Shown piece after piece: positions 1 through 11,444 of a DNA stretch of 64,000 bases. Below the pieces are notes generated by a model. The model was not told the origin of the DNA. It saw only the letters and a list, made by a program, of their open reading frames with translations, and made no database searches. The DNA comes from Sacculina carcini. Its lineage: Eukaryota > Arthropoda > Thecostraca > Sacculinidae. Position 1 is the stretch's first letter, and each line of letters starts with the position of its first letter. Position numbers and translations under genes: made by a program. The stretch spans positions 2,615,042 through 2,679,041 of the forward strand of contig OU696597.1 of assembly GCA_916048095.2 (NCBI GenBank), read 5' to 3'.

Positions 1-235
1 GCAAAAAATATTAACAAGGTCTAATATAAGCGTGTTCACATGGGCCCGAATGAAAACCTATGAACTCCACTGCATAAAACTGCGAATTTCATGTGCCAGC
101 ATAGTGCTACATCAGCAAATACAGCATTTAAAATTATTTTACGCTCCCAAGAGTCATAAACAACTATCTGAAATCATTTCCATGCGAAAAAAATATAACA
201 TTGGAAATAGGGTATTTTTGTGTACCAGAAGGTGC

Positions 236-673
236 CAACGTTCCCATTTTGGGAACATATATTTCAAATTATTTTTTGAGTCATTTTGAATTGGGCTACG
301 TTAGAATTATTTTTTTAATGTAGACCTTCATTTGTCTTTTTTATGGACTAGAAAAATCTACTTAATGCTAATGCCAGATTGTATAGAATATAACAAAAAC
401 CACTAATTTGCAGAGGTGTTGCTTTTCGCCTATATTAAACTTAATACAATTTTTTAACTTAACAAATATTTGAACAAATATTTTACACAGAAAAAATCTA
501 CAGGACTTGAGCTTTCTAATGATGTGTTCAATTATACTGTAGATATTATACTGCTTTCTCGTCAAATACAATCGTAATTTTTTTTGCATTGTGACTGCAG
601 CATAGTCAGGCTTTGAGTTATACTCCTCTACTTCATGTTCCCAAAATGGGAACGTTAGTAACTAAAGGGTTAA
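236..673. mobile_element. piggyBac-like terminal piece in the array unit (representative copy)
   Basis: Two palindromic words, GTTCCCATTTTGGGAAC at 240-256 and GTTCCCAAAATGGGAAC at 637-653, face each other about 400 bp apart. On the minus strand the right one reads TTAA-CCCTTTAG-(7 nt)-ACGTTCCCA, ending in a TTAA at 670-673. A TTAA target followed by CCC and a subterminal palindrome is typical of piggyBac-superfamily ends. The left side lacks a TTAACCC, so at most one true terminus is present. The interval has no coding capacity. Equivalent copies recur in every unit. Confidence 0.45.
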
Positions 674-818
674 ATCCCATTACCATTAGCTTGTAATCAC
701 ACAGGTGGCGCCACCATCACGCGATGAAGTACAATCTATAATTTCTATTCTCTCTGTTTTAAAGCCGTTCTGCATAAAACATGTAATTGATAAGTCGCAG
801 TGAGAGGAAACGAGGTAT

Positions 819-865
819 TTACTTAATGAAAAAAACCAATTAGTAATAAAACAATCGTTCACGAC
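819..865 (+). repeat. 47-bp direct repeat, copy a (within array unit)
   Basis: A block from TTACTTAATGAAAA to ATCGTTCACGAC recurs almost unchanged at 1806-1852. The two copies bracket the gag fragment, 987 bp apart. They could be remnants of terminal repeats of one inserted element or of a short repeat family. Present in each unit. Confidence 0.75.
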
Positions 866-874
866 ACTCAACAC

Positions 875-1405
875 TCAAACACAACACTCACTCAACACGC
901 TCACACTTCTCGTCCTAACACTTCTTTTGTGAACTTCTCCTGCACTTGTATCCCGGAGTGCATTGCTCGAGGTGATGGGGTCGCAAGCGATTCTAGCCTG
1001 CTTCTTTATGAATTGCGCGAATTCGGCGAAGCTAGGATAGAAAAAGCCAGGTTTCTGTTGCCCACTGTCCCATACGCAGCGTCTACGGCGTGCTCCAGCC
1101 TTTCCCGCTGATCGTCCACCATGGACGCCCACTTGGCAGAAAGGTGTGGCGGTAACTTCAGCAGATGCTGGTTTTCGCGGGGATCGTCCAGAGTTTTCAA
1201 TCCTGGAAGTAGCGTAGACGCCTGCACACAATTCCACCGAAGAAAGGAGGACTGATTTCAGTCGACTCCACAGCGGTGACATACCAAGACTTGTCGGTTT
1301 GTTTGTATGGCCGCTTGTCTGGCCTGACGTTTGGTTCGACGTCTGGCCGCCATTCTCGCCTCCAATCTGATCCTCCTGGCCTAAAAACAGATGTTTTTTC
1401 CACAA
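875..1405 (-). pseudogene. BEL/Pao-type gag fragment, frameshifted (representative of 11 copies)
   Basis: Two minus-strand frames share one ancestral gag (DUF1759-like) segment. Frame one (1227 down to about 1045) has TLLPGLKTLDDP, KLPPHLSAKW and VDDQRERLEH. The homology then shifts to the other frame near 1040, where YPSFAEFAQFIKKQARIAC continues. In BEL/Pao gag proteins the 'LPxHLxxKW' block is followed by 'FxxFxxFxxKQARxAxDP', so a frameshift lies between them. The upstream part of the 176-residue frame is low-complexity and probably not the true frame. The same break occurs in all 11 copies (e.g. 3164-3694, 5453-5983, 23776-24306), so it predates amplification. Gag packages retrotransposon RNA; this piece cannot make a normal protein. 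Confidence 0.7.
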
Positions 1406-1535
1406 AATATTTACAAGTTAGTTACACTGACATACTATTTGTATATTACAAACTTAGTGTGGTGATTGTCGCTAGTAGATCTGCGTGCGTCTCGTAGCTT
1501 CGTGGGCATATTATTTTAATAACTTACTCACTTAT

Positions 1536-1551
1536 GTATACTTAAGTATAC
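1536..1551. repeat. 16-bp perfect palindrome
   Basis: GTATACTTAAGTATAC is its own reverse complement and is flanked on both sides by the direct repeat CTCACTTAT. Present in every unit. Confidence 0.9.
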
Positions 1552-1646
1552 TCACTTATGTTATACCCCTATTAAATTTTTGTAGCGTCAAATGTCGAAA
1601 GGAAAACGACAATGTATTTATCGACGCACAGATCAATTAAAAGACG

Positions 1647-1680
1647 GGCGCGTGTGGAACAGCGATGTCCCACACGCGCC
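1647..1680. repeat. Strong GC-rich hairpin, 11-bp stem and 12-nt loop
   Basis: GGCGCGTGTGG (1647-1657) is followed by a 12-base loop and then CCACACGCGCC (1670-1680), a perfect inverted repeat in otherwise AT-rich DNA. It is unchanged in all 11 units. It could be a transcript hairpin or a transposon subterminal structure. Confidence 0.9.
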
Positions 1681-1805
1681 TACAAGACCACAATCCACTA
1701 CACACACCAAGAGACAATCCTCGACTCCTCCCCGTTAGCGCATAATGATGTTTTGTGGGCCGCTGGTGGCGGTGTGCGCTGGCGGTGGTCAGTGGGAGCC
1801 GGTTG

Positions 1806-1852
1806 TTACTTAATGAAAACAACCAATTAGTAATAAAACAATCGTTCACGAC
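1806..1852 (+). repeat. 47-bp direct repeat, copy b (within array unit)
   Basis: Second copy of the block at 819-865, differing mainly by AACAACC for AAAAACC. The sequence beyond it (AAAATGGAATTTC repeated twice) is unrelated to that beyond copy a. Confidence 0.75.
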
Positions 1853-1885
1853 AAAATGGAATTTCAAAATGGATAAAATGGAATT

Positions 1886-2178
1886 TCAAGTCAAACGCTT
1901 AATTAGGCTGATTAGACGAACAACACGAATTGCCCTCCAGTTTTTCTGTAAGTTTTTGTTGACTTGTGTTTTTAGAAACGCATAATAGTCATCTCTTGTG
2001 ATTCCTATATTAACGGGCCGATGCGATAGCGCATTTTTAGCTAGTTGGTCAGCCATTTCATTACCTTTGATACCTGCGTGTCCCGGTACCCACAGTATCA
2101 TATCTTCACTTTCTGCTGTTAGACTGCTGGCTATTTTGTGTATTGTGGCTATATGTGGATTATTAACTTCTCATGAGC
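1886..2178 (-). pseudogene. RNase H C-terminal fragment of a Jockey-type LINE (representative of 10 copies)
   Basis: The minus frame runs open from about 2178 to 1886. It contains IHKIASS, then WVPGHAGIKGNEMADQLAK, the hallmark last segment of the RNase H domain found at the C-terminus of some LINE ORF2 proteins; it holds the conserved His and the final catalytic Asp of 'NExAD'. It ends with NLQKNWR. Only the last part of the domain is present and the reverse transcriptase is absent. Other copies start at 4175, 6464, 8752, 11041, 13343, 15631, 17920, 20209 and 22498. The piece is joined abruptly at 2178 to an unrelated plus-strand coding scrap. Confidence 0.8.
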
Positions 2179-2313
2179 GTATATAGGAAGTTCACGAGTG
2201 TTTATGAGGTAGATGAACAATATTTTAGCCCCGATGATTTTATTTATTACATGAATAAATTCAAAGGGTCTCAATGGAAATTATTTAACGCAAAAAATAT
2301 TAACAAGGTCTAA
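2179..2313 (+). pseudogene. C-terminal coding scrap of unrecognised transposon ORF
   Basis: A plus-strand frame reads YEVDEQYFSPDDFIYYMNKF, then ends with FNAKNINKV and a TAA at 2311-2313. Composition is protein-like and it begins exactly where the RNase H fragment ends. It resembles C-terminal pieces of LINE ORF1 or accessory proteins, but I cannot assign a family. It spans the unit junction and recurs in each unit. Confidence 0.4.
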
Positions 2314-4578
2314 TATAAGCGTGTTCACATGGGCCCGAATGAAAACCTATGAACTCCACTGCATAAAACTGCGAATTTCATGTGCCAGCATAGTGCTACA
2401 TCAGCAAATACAGCATTTAAAATTATTTTACGCTCCCAAGAGTCATAAACAACTATCTGAAATCATTTCCATGCGAAAAAAATATAACATTGGAAATAGG
2501 GTATTTTTGTGTACCAGAAGGTGCCAACGTTCCCATTTTGGGAACATATATTTCAAATGATTTTTTGAGTCATTTTGAATTGGGCTACGTTAGAATTATT
2601 TTTTTAATGTAGACCTTCATTTGTCTTTTTTATGGACTAGAAAAATCTACTTAATGCTAATGCCAGATTGTATAGAATATAACAAAAACCACTAATTTGC
2701 AGAGGTGTTGCTTTTCGCCTATTATAAACTTAATACAATTTTTTAACTTAACAAATATTTGAACAAATATTTTACACAGAAAAAATCTACAGGACTTGAG
2801 CTTTCTAATGATGTGTTCAATTATACTGTAGATATTATACTGCTTTCTCGTCAAATACAATCGTAATTTTTTTTGCATTGTGACTGCAGCATAGTCAGGC
2901 TTTGAGTTATACTCCTCTACTTCATGTTCCCAAAATGGGAACGTTAGTAACTAAAGGGTTAAATCCCATTACCATTAGCTTGTAATCACACAGGTGGCGC
3001 CACCATCACGCGATGAAGTACAATCTATAATTTCTATTCTCTCTGTTTTAAAGCCGTTCTGCATAAAACATGTAATTGATAAGTCGCAGTGAGAGGAAAC
3101 GAGGTATTTACTTAATGAAAAAAACCAATTAGTAATAAAACAATCGTTCACGACACTCAACACTCAAACACAACACTCACTCAACACGCTCACACTTCTC
3201 GTCCTAACACTTCTTTTGTGAACTTCTCCTGCACTTGTATCCCGGAGTGCATTGCTCGAGGTGATGGGGTCGCAAGCGATTCTAGCCTGCTTCTTTATGA
3301 ATTGCGCGAATTCGGCGAAGCTAGGATAGAAAAAGCCAGGTTTCTGTTGCCCACTGTCCCATACGCAGCGTCTACGGCGTGCTCCAGCCTTTCCCGCTGA
3401 TCGTCCACCATGGACGCCCACTTGGCAGAAAGGTGTGGCGGTAACTTCAGCAGATGCTGGTTTTCGCGGGGATCGTCCAGAGTTTTCAATCCTGGAAGTA
3501 GCGTAGACGCCTGCACACAATTCCACCGAAGAAAGGAGGACTGATTTCAGTCGACTCCACAGCGGTGACATACCAAGACTTGTCGGTTTGTTTGTATGGC
3601 CGCTTGTCTGGCCTGACGTTTGGTTCGACGTCTGGCCGCCATTCTCGCCTCCAATCTGATCCTCCTGGCCTAAAAACAGATGTTTTTTCCACAAAATATT
3701 TACAAGTTAGTTACACTGACATACTATTTGTATATTACAAACTTAGTGTGGTGATTGTCGCTAGTAGATCTGCGTGCGTCTCGTAGCTTCGTGGGCATAT
3801 TATTTTAATAACTTACTCACTTATGTATACTTAAGTATACTCACTTATGTTATACCCCTATTAAATTTTTGTAGCGTCAAATGTCGAAAGGAAAACGACA
3901 ATGTATTTATCGACGCACAGATCAATTAAAAGACGGGCGCGTGTGGAACAGCGATGTCCCACACGCGCCTACAAGACCACAATCCACTACGCACACCAAG
4001 AGACAATCCTCGACTCCTCCCCGTTAGCGCATAATGATGTTTTGTGGGCCGCTGGTGGCGGTGTGCGCTGGCGGTGGTCAGTGGGAGCCGGTTGTTACTT
4101 AATGAAAACAACCAATTAGTAATAAAACAATCGTTCACGACAAAATGGAATTTCAAAATGGATAAAATGGAATTTCAAGTCAAACGCTTAATTAGGCTGA
4201 TTAGACGAACAACACGAATTGCCCTCCAGTTTTTCTGTAAGTTTTTGTTGACTTGTGTTTTTAGAAACGCATAATAGTCATCTCTTGTGATTCCTATATT
4301 AACGGGCCGATGCGATAGCGCATTTTTAGCTAGTTGGTCAGCCATTTCATTACCTTTGATACCTGCGTGTCCCGGTACCCACAGTATCATATCTTCACTT
4401 TCTGCTGTTAGACTGCTGGCTATTTTGTGTATTGTGGCTATATGTGGATTATTAACTTCTCATGAGCGTATATAGGAAGTTCACGAGTGTTTATGAGGTA
4501 GATGAACAATATTTTAGCCCCGATGATTTTATTTATTACATGAATAAATTCAAAGGGTCTCAATGGAAATTATTTAAC
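2290..4578. repeat. Array unit 2
   Basis: Gag fragment at 3164-3694 (-), RNase H fragment from 4175 (-). Like unit 1 it keeps 'cccattacc' and the 'ttttttttgcattg' run near 2865. It has a private 'attataaac' near 2720. Confidence 0.95.
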
Positions 4579-6867
4579 GCAAAAAATATTAACAAGGTCT
4601 AATATAAGCGTGTTCACATGGGCCCGAATGAAAACCTATGAACTCCACTGCATAAAACTGCGAATTTCATGTGCCAGCATAGTGCTACATCAGCAAATAC
4701 AGCATTTAAAATTATTTTACGCTCCCAAGAGTCATAAACAACTATCTGAAATCATTTCCATGCGAAAAAAATATAACATTGGAAATAGGGTATTTTTGTG
4801 TACCAGAAGGTGCCAACGTTCCCATTTTGGGAACATATATTTCAAATGATTTTTTGAGTCATTTTGAATTGGGCTACGTTAGAATTATTTTTTTAATGTA
4901 GACCTTCATTTGTCTTTTTTATGGACTAGAAAAATCTACTTAATGCTAATGCCAGATTGTATAGAATATAACAAAAACCACTAATTTGCAGAGGTGTTGA
5001 TTTTCGCCTATATTAAACTTAATACAATTTTTTAACTTAACAAATATTTGAACAAATATTTTACACAGAAAAAATCTACAGGACTTGAGCTTTCTAATGA
5101 TGTGTTCAATTATACTGTAGATATTATACTGCTTTCTCGTCAAATACAATCGTAAATTTTTTTGCATTGTGACTGCAGCATAGTCAGGCTTTGAGTTATA
5201 CTCCTCTACTTCATGTTCCCAAAATGGGAACGTTAGTAACTAAAGGGTTAAATCCCATTATCATTAGCTTGTAATCACACAGGTGGCGCCACCATCACGC
5301 GATGAAGTACAATCTATAATTTCTATTCTCTCTGTTTTAAAGCCGTTCTGCATAAAACATGTAATTGATAAGTCGCAGTGAGAGGAAACGAGGTATTTAC
5401 TTAATGAAAAAAACCAATTAGTAATAAAACAATCGTTCACGACACTCAACACTCAAACACAACACTCACTCAACACGCTCACACTTCTCGTCCTAACACT
5501 TCTTTTGTGAACTTCTCCTGCACTTGTATCCCGGAGTGCATTGCTCGAGGTGATGGGGTCGCAAGCGATTCTAGCCTGCTTCTTTATGAATTGCGCGAAT
5601 TCGGCGAAGCTAGGATAGAAAAAGCCAGGTTTCTGTTGCCCACTGTCCCATACGCAGCGTCTACGGCGTGCTCCAGCCTTTCCCGCTGATCGTCCACCAT
5701 GGACGCCCACTTGGCAGAAAGGTGTGGCGGTAACTTCAGCAGATGCTGGTTTTCGCGGGGATCGTCCAGAGTTTTCAATCCTGGAAGTAGCGTAGACGCC
5801 TGCACACAATTCCACCGAAGAAAGGAGGACTGATTTCAGTCGACTCCACAGCGGTGACATACCAAGACTTGTCGGTTTGTTTGTATGGCCGCTTGTCTGG
5901 CCTGACGTTTGGTTCGACGTCTGGCCGCCATTCTCGCCTCCAATCTGATCCTCCTGGCCTAAAAACAGATGTTTTTTCCACAAAATATTTACAAGTTAGT
6001 TACACTGACATACTATTTGTATATTACAAACTTAGTGTGGTGATTGTCGCTAGTAGATCTGCGTGCGTCTCGTAGCTTCGTGGGCATATTATTTTAATAA
6101 CTTACTCACTTATGTATACTTAAGTATACTCACTTATGTTATACCCCTATTAAATTTTTGTAGCGTCAAATGTCGAAAGGAAAACGACAATGTATTTATC
6201 GACGCACAGATCAATTAAAAGACGGGCGCGTGTGGAACAGCGATGTCCCACACGCGCCTACAAGACCACAATCCACTACGCACACCAAGAGACAATCCTC
6301 GACTCCTCCCCGTTAGCGCATAATGATGTTTTGTGGGCCGCTGGTGGCGGTGTGCGCTGGCGGTGGTCAGTGGGAGCCGGTTGTTACTTAATGAAAACAA
6401 CCAATTAGTAATAAAACAATCGTTCACGACAAAATGGAATTTCAAAATGGATAAAATGGAATTTCAAGTCAAACGCTTAATTAGGCTGATTAGACGAACA
6501 ACACGAATTGCCCTCCAGTTTTTCTGTAAGTTTTTGTTGACTTGTGTTTTTAGAAACGCATAATAGTCATCTCTTGTGATTCCTATATTAACGGGCCGAT
6601 GCGATAGCGCATTTTTAGCTAGTTGGTCAGCCATTTCATTACCTTTGATACCTGCGTGTCCCGGTACCCACAGTATCATATCTTCACTTTCTGCTGTTAG
6701 ACTGCTGGCTATTTTGTGTATTGTGGCTATATGTGGATTATTAACTTCTCATGAGCGTATATAGGAAGTTCACGAGTGTTTATGAGGTAGATGAACAATA
6801 TTTTAGCCCCGATGATTTTATTTATTACATGAATAAATTCAAAGGGTCTCAATGGAAATTATTTAAC
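4579..6867. repeat. Array unit 3
   Basis: Gag fragment at 5453-5983 (-), RNase H fragment from 6464 (-). It is the first copy with 'gtgttgatttt' (units 1-2 have 'gtgttgctttt') and with 'cccattatc'. Confidence 0.95.
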
Positions 6868-9155
6868 GCAAAAAATATTAACAAGGTCTAATATAAGCGT
6901 GTTCACATGGGCCCGAATGAAAACCTATGAACTCCACTGCATAAAACTGCGAATTTCATGTGCCAGCATAGTGCTACATCAGCAAATACAGCATTTAAAA
7001 TTATTTTACGCTCCCAAGAGTCATAAACAACTATCTGAAATCATTTCCATGCGAAAAAAATATAACATTGGAAATAGGGTATTTTTGTGTACCAGAAGGT
7101 GCCAACGTTCCCATTTTGGGAACATATATTTCAAATGATTTTTTGAGTCATTTTGAATTGGGCTACGTTAGAATTATTTTTTTAATGTAGACCTTCATTT
7201 GTCTTTTTTATGGACTAGAAAAATCTACTTAATGCTAATGCCAGATTGTATAGAATATAACAAAAACCACTAATTTGCAGAGGTGTTGATTTTCGCCTAT
7301 ATTAAACTTAATACAATTTTTTAACTTAACAAATATTTGAACAAATATTTTACACAGAAAAAATCTACAGGACTTGAGCTTTCTAATGATGTGTTCAATT
7401 ATACTGTAGATATTATACTGCTTTCTCGTCAAATACAATCGTAAATTTTTTTGCATTGTGACTGCAGCATAGTCAGGCTTTGAGTTATACTCCTCTACTT
7501 CATGTTCCCAAAATGGGAACGTTAGTAACTAAAGGGTTAAATCCCATTATCATTAGCTTGTAATCACACAGGTGGCGCCACCATCACGCGATGAAGTACA
7601 ATCTATAATTTCTATTCTCTCTGTTTTAAAGCCGTTCTGCATAAAACATGTAATTGATAAGTCGCAGTGAGAGGAAACGAGGTATTTACTTAATGAAAAA
7701 ACCAATTAGTAATAAAACAATCGTTCACGACACTCAACACTCAAACACAACACTCACTCAACACGCTCACACTTCTCGTCCTAACACTTCTTTTGTGAAC
7801 TTCTCCTGCACTTGTATCCCGGAGTGCATTGCTCGAGGTGATGGGGTCGCAAGCGATTCTAGCCTGCTTCTTTATGAATTGCGCGAATTCGGCGAAGCTA
7901 GGATAGAAAAAGCCAGGTTTCTGTTGCCCACTGTCCCATACGCAGCGTCTACGGCGTGCTCCAGCCTTTCCCGCTGATCGTCCACCATGGACGCCCACTT
8001 GGCAGAAAGGTGTGGCGGTAACTTCAGCAGATGCTGGTTTTCGCGGGGATCGTCCAGAGTTTTCAATCCTGGAAGTAGCGTAGACGCCTGCACACAATTC
8101 CACCGAAGAAAGGAGGACTGATTTCAGTCGACTCCACAGCGGTGACATACCAAGACTTGTCGGTTTGTTTGTATGGCCGCTTGTCTGGCCTGACGTTTGG
8201 TTCGACGTCTGGCCGCCATTCTCGCCTCCAATCTGATCCTCCTGGCCTAAAAACAGATGTTTTTTCCACAAAATATTTACAAGTTAGTTACACTGACATA
8301 CTATTTGTATATTACAAACTTAGTGTGGTGATTGTCGCTAGTAGATCTGCGTGCGTCTCGTAGCTTCGTGGGCATATTATTTTAATAACTTACTCACTTA
8401 TGTATACTTAAGTATACTCACTTATGTTATACCCCTATTAAATTTTTGTAGCGTCAAATGTCGAAAGGAAAACGACAATGTATTTATCGACGCACAGATC
8501 AATTAAAAGACGGGCGCGTGTGGAACAGCGATGTCCCACACGCGCCTACAAGACCACAATCCACTACGCACACCAAGAGACAATCCTCGACTCCTCCCCG
8601 TTAGCGCATAATGATGTTTTGTGGGCCGCTGGTGGCGGTGTGCGCTGGCGGTGGTCAGTGGGAGCCGGTTGTTACTTAATGAAAACAACCAATTAGTAAT
8701 AAAACAATCGTTCACGACAAAATGGAATTTCAAAATGGATAAAATGGAATTTCAAGTCAAACGCTTAATTAGGCTGATTAGACGAACAACACGAATTGCC
8801 CTCCAGTTTTTCTGTAAGTTTTTGTTGACTTGTGTTTTTAGAAACGCATAATAGTCATCTCTTGTGATTCCTATATTAACGGGCCGATGCGATAGCGCAT
8901 TTTTAGCTAGTTGGTCAGCCATTTCATTACCTTTGATACCTGCGTGTCCCGGTACCCACAGTATCATATCTTCACTTTCTGCTGTTAGACTGCTGGCTAT
9001 TTTGTGTATTGTGGCTATATGTGGATTATTAACTTCTCATGAGCGTATATAGGAAGTTCACGAGTGTTTATGAGGTAGATGAACAATATTTTAGCCCCGA
9101 TGATTTTATTTATTACATGAATAGATTCAAAGGGTCTCAATGGAAATTATTTAAC
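6868..9155. repeat. Array unit 4
   Basis: Gag fragment at 7741-8271 (-), RNase H fragment from 8752 (-). It is one base shorter in the A-run near 7695, the same deletion as in units 6 and 7. 'aatagattc' near 9121 replaces 'aataaattc'. Confidence 0.95.
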
Positions 9156-11444
9156 GCAAAAAATATTAACAAGGTCTAATATAAGCGTGTTCACATGGGC
9201 CCGAATGAAAACCTATGAACTCCACTGCATAAAACTGCGAATTTCATGTGCCAGCATAGTGCTACATCAGCAAATACAGCATTTAAAATTATTTCACGCT
9301 CCCAAGAGTCATAAACAACTATCTGAAATCATTTCCATGCGAAAAAAATATAACATTGGAAATAGGGTATTTTTGTGTACCAGAAGGTGCCAACGTTCCC
9401 ATTTTGGGAATATATATTTCAAATGATTTTTTGAGTCATTTTGAATTGGGCTACGTTAGAATTATTTTTTTAATGTAGACCTTCATTTGTCTTTTTTATG
9501 GACTAGAAAAATCTACTTAATGCTAATGCCAGATTGTATAGAATATAACAAAAACCACTAATTTGCAGAGGTGTTGATTTTCGCCTATATTAAACTTAAT
9601 ACAATTTTTTCACTTAACAAATATTTGAACAAATATTTTACACAGAAAAAATCTACAGGACTTGAGCTTTCTAATGATGTGTTCAATTATACTGTAGATA
9701 TTATACTGCTTTCTCGTCAAATACAATCGTAAATTTTTTTGCATTGTGACTGCAGCATAGTCAGGCTTTGAGTTATACTCCTCTACTTCATGTTCCCAAA
9801 ATGGGAACGTTAGTAACTAAAGGGTTAAATACCATTATCATTAGCTTGTAATCACACAGGTGGCGCCACCATCACGCGATGAAGTACAATCTATAATTTC
9901 TATTCTCTCTGTTTTAAAGCCGTTCTGCATAAAACATGTAATTGATAAGTCGCAGTGAGAGGAAACGAGGTATTTACTTAATGAAAAAAACCAATTAGTA
10001 ATAAAACAATCGTTCACGACACTCAACACTCAAACACAACACTCACTCAACACGCTCACACTTCTCGTCCTAACACTTCTTTTGTGAACTTCTCCTGCAC
10101 TTGTATCCCGGAGTGCATTGCTCGAGGTGATGGGGTCGCAAGCGATTCTAGCCTGCTTCTTTATGAATTGCGCGAATTCGGCGAAGCTAGGATAGAAAAA
10201 GCCAGGTTTCTGTTGCCCACTGTCCCATACGCAGCGTCTACGGCGTGCTCCAGCCTTTCCCGCTGATCGTCCACCATGGACGCCCACTTGGCAGAAAGGT
10301 GTGGCGGTAACTTCAGCAGATGCTGGTTCTCGCGGGGATCGTCCAGAGTTTTCAATCCTGGAAGTAGCGTAGACGCCTGCACACAATTCCACCGAAGAAA
10401 GGAGGACTGATTTCAGTCGACTCCACAGCGGTGACATACCAAGACTTGTCGGTTTGTTTGTATGGCCGCTTGTCTGGCCTGACGTTTGGTTCGACGTCTG
10501 GCCGCCATTCTCGCCTCCAATCTGATCCTCCTGGCCTAAAAACAGATGTTTTTTCCACAAAATATTTACAAGTTAGTTACACTGACATACTATTTGTATA
10601 TTACAAACTTAGTGTGGTGATTGTCGCTAGTAGATCTGCGTGCGTCTCGTAGCTTCGTGGGCATATTATTTTAATAACTTACTCACTTATGTATACTTAA
10701 GTATACTCACTTATGTTATACCCCTATTAAATTTTTGTAGCGTCAAATGTCGAAAGGAAAACGACAATGTATTTATCGACGCACAGATCAATTAAAAGAC
10801 GGGCGCGTGTGGAACAGCGATGTCCCACACGCGCCTACAAGACCACAATCCACTACGCACACCAAGAGACAATCCTCGACTCCTCCCCGTTAGCGCATAA
10901 TGATGTTTTGTGGGCCGCTGGTGGCGGTGTGCGCTGGCGGTGGTCAGTGGGAGCCGGTTGTTACTTAATGAAAACAACCAATTAGTAATAAAACAATCGT
11001 TCACGACAAAATGGAATTTCAAAATGGATAAAATGGAATTTCAAGTCAAACGCTTAATTAGGCTGATTAGACGAACAACACGAATTGCCCTCCAGTTTTT
11101 CTGTAAGTTTTTGTTGACTTGTGTTTTTAGAAACGCATAATAGTCATCTCTTGTGATTCCTATATTAACGGGCCGATGCGATAGCGCATTTTTAGCTAGT
11201 TGGTCAGCCATTTCATTACCTTTGATACCTGCGTGTCCCGGTACCCACAGTATCATATCTTCACTTTCTGCTGTTAGACTGCTGGCTATTTTGTGTATTG
11301 TGGCTATATGTGGATTATTAACTTCTCATGAGCGTATATAGGAAGTTCACGAGTGTTTATGAGGTAGATGAACAATATTTTAGCCCCGATGATTTTATTT
11401 ATTACATGAATAGATTCAAAGGGTCTCAATGGAAATTATTTAAC
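9156..11444. repeat. Array unit 5
   Basis: Gag fragment at 10030-10560 (-), RNase H fragment from 11041 (-). It carries 'gggaatatat' at 9407 and 'aaataccattatc' at 9827, both shared with units 8 and 9, and 'ggttctcg' near 10325 shared with unit 11. Confidence 0.95.

Larger units (their letters stand above)
1..2289. repeat. Array unit 1
   Basis: Reference copy described in detail by the entries inside it. It differs from most others by TTCAAATTATTTTTT near 270 (others have a TGA there), by 'cccattacc' at 675 and by 'tacacacacc' near 1700, a variant shared only with unit 10. Confidence 0.95.

Noticed and set aside
875..1405. The 176-residue frame as an intact conserved gene repeated 11 times
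   Set aside because: Its homologous gag blocks sit in two different frames, so it is a frameshifted remnant; openness in every copy follows from array homogenisation.
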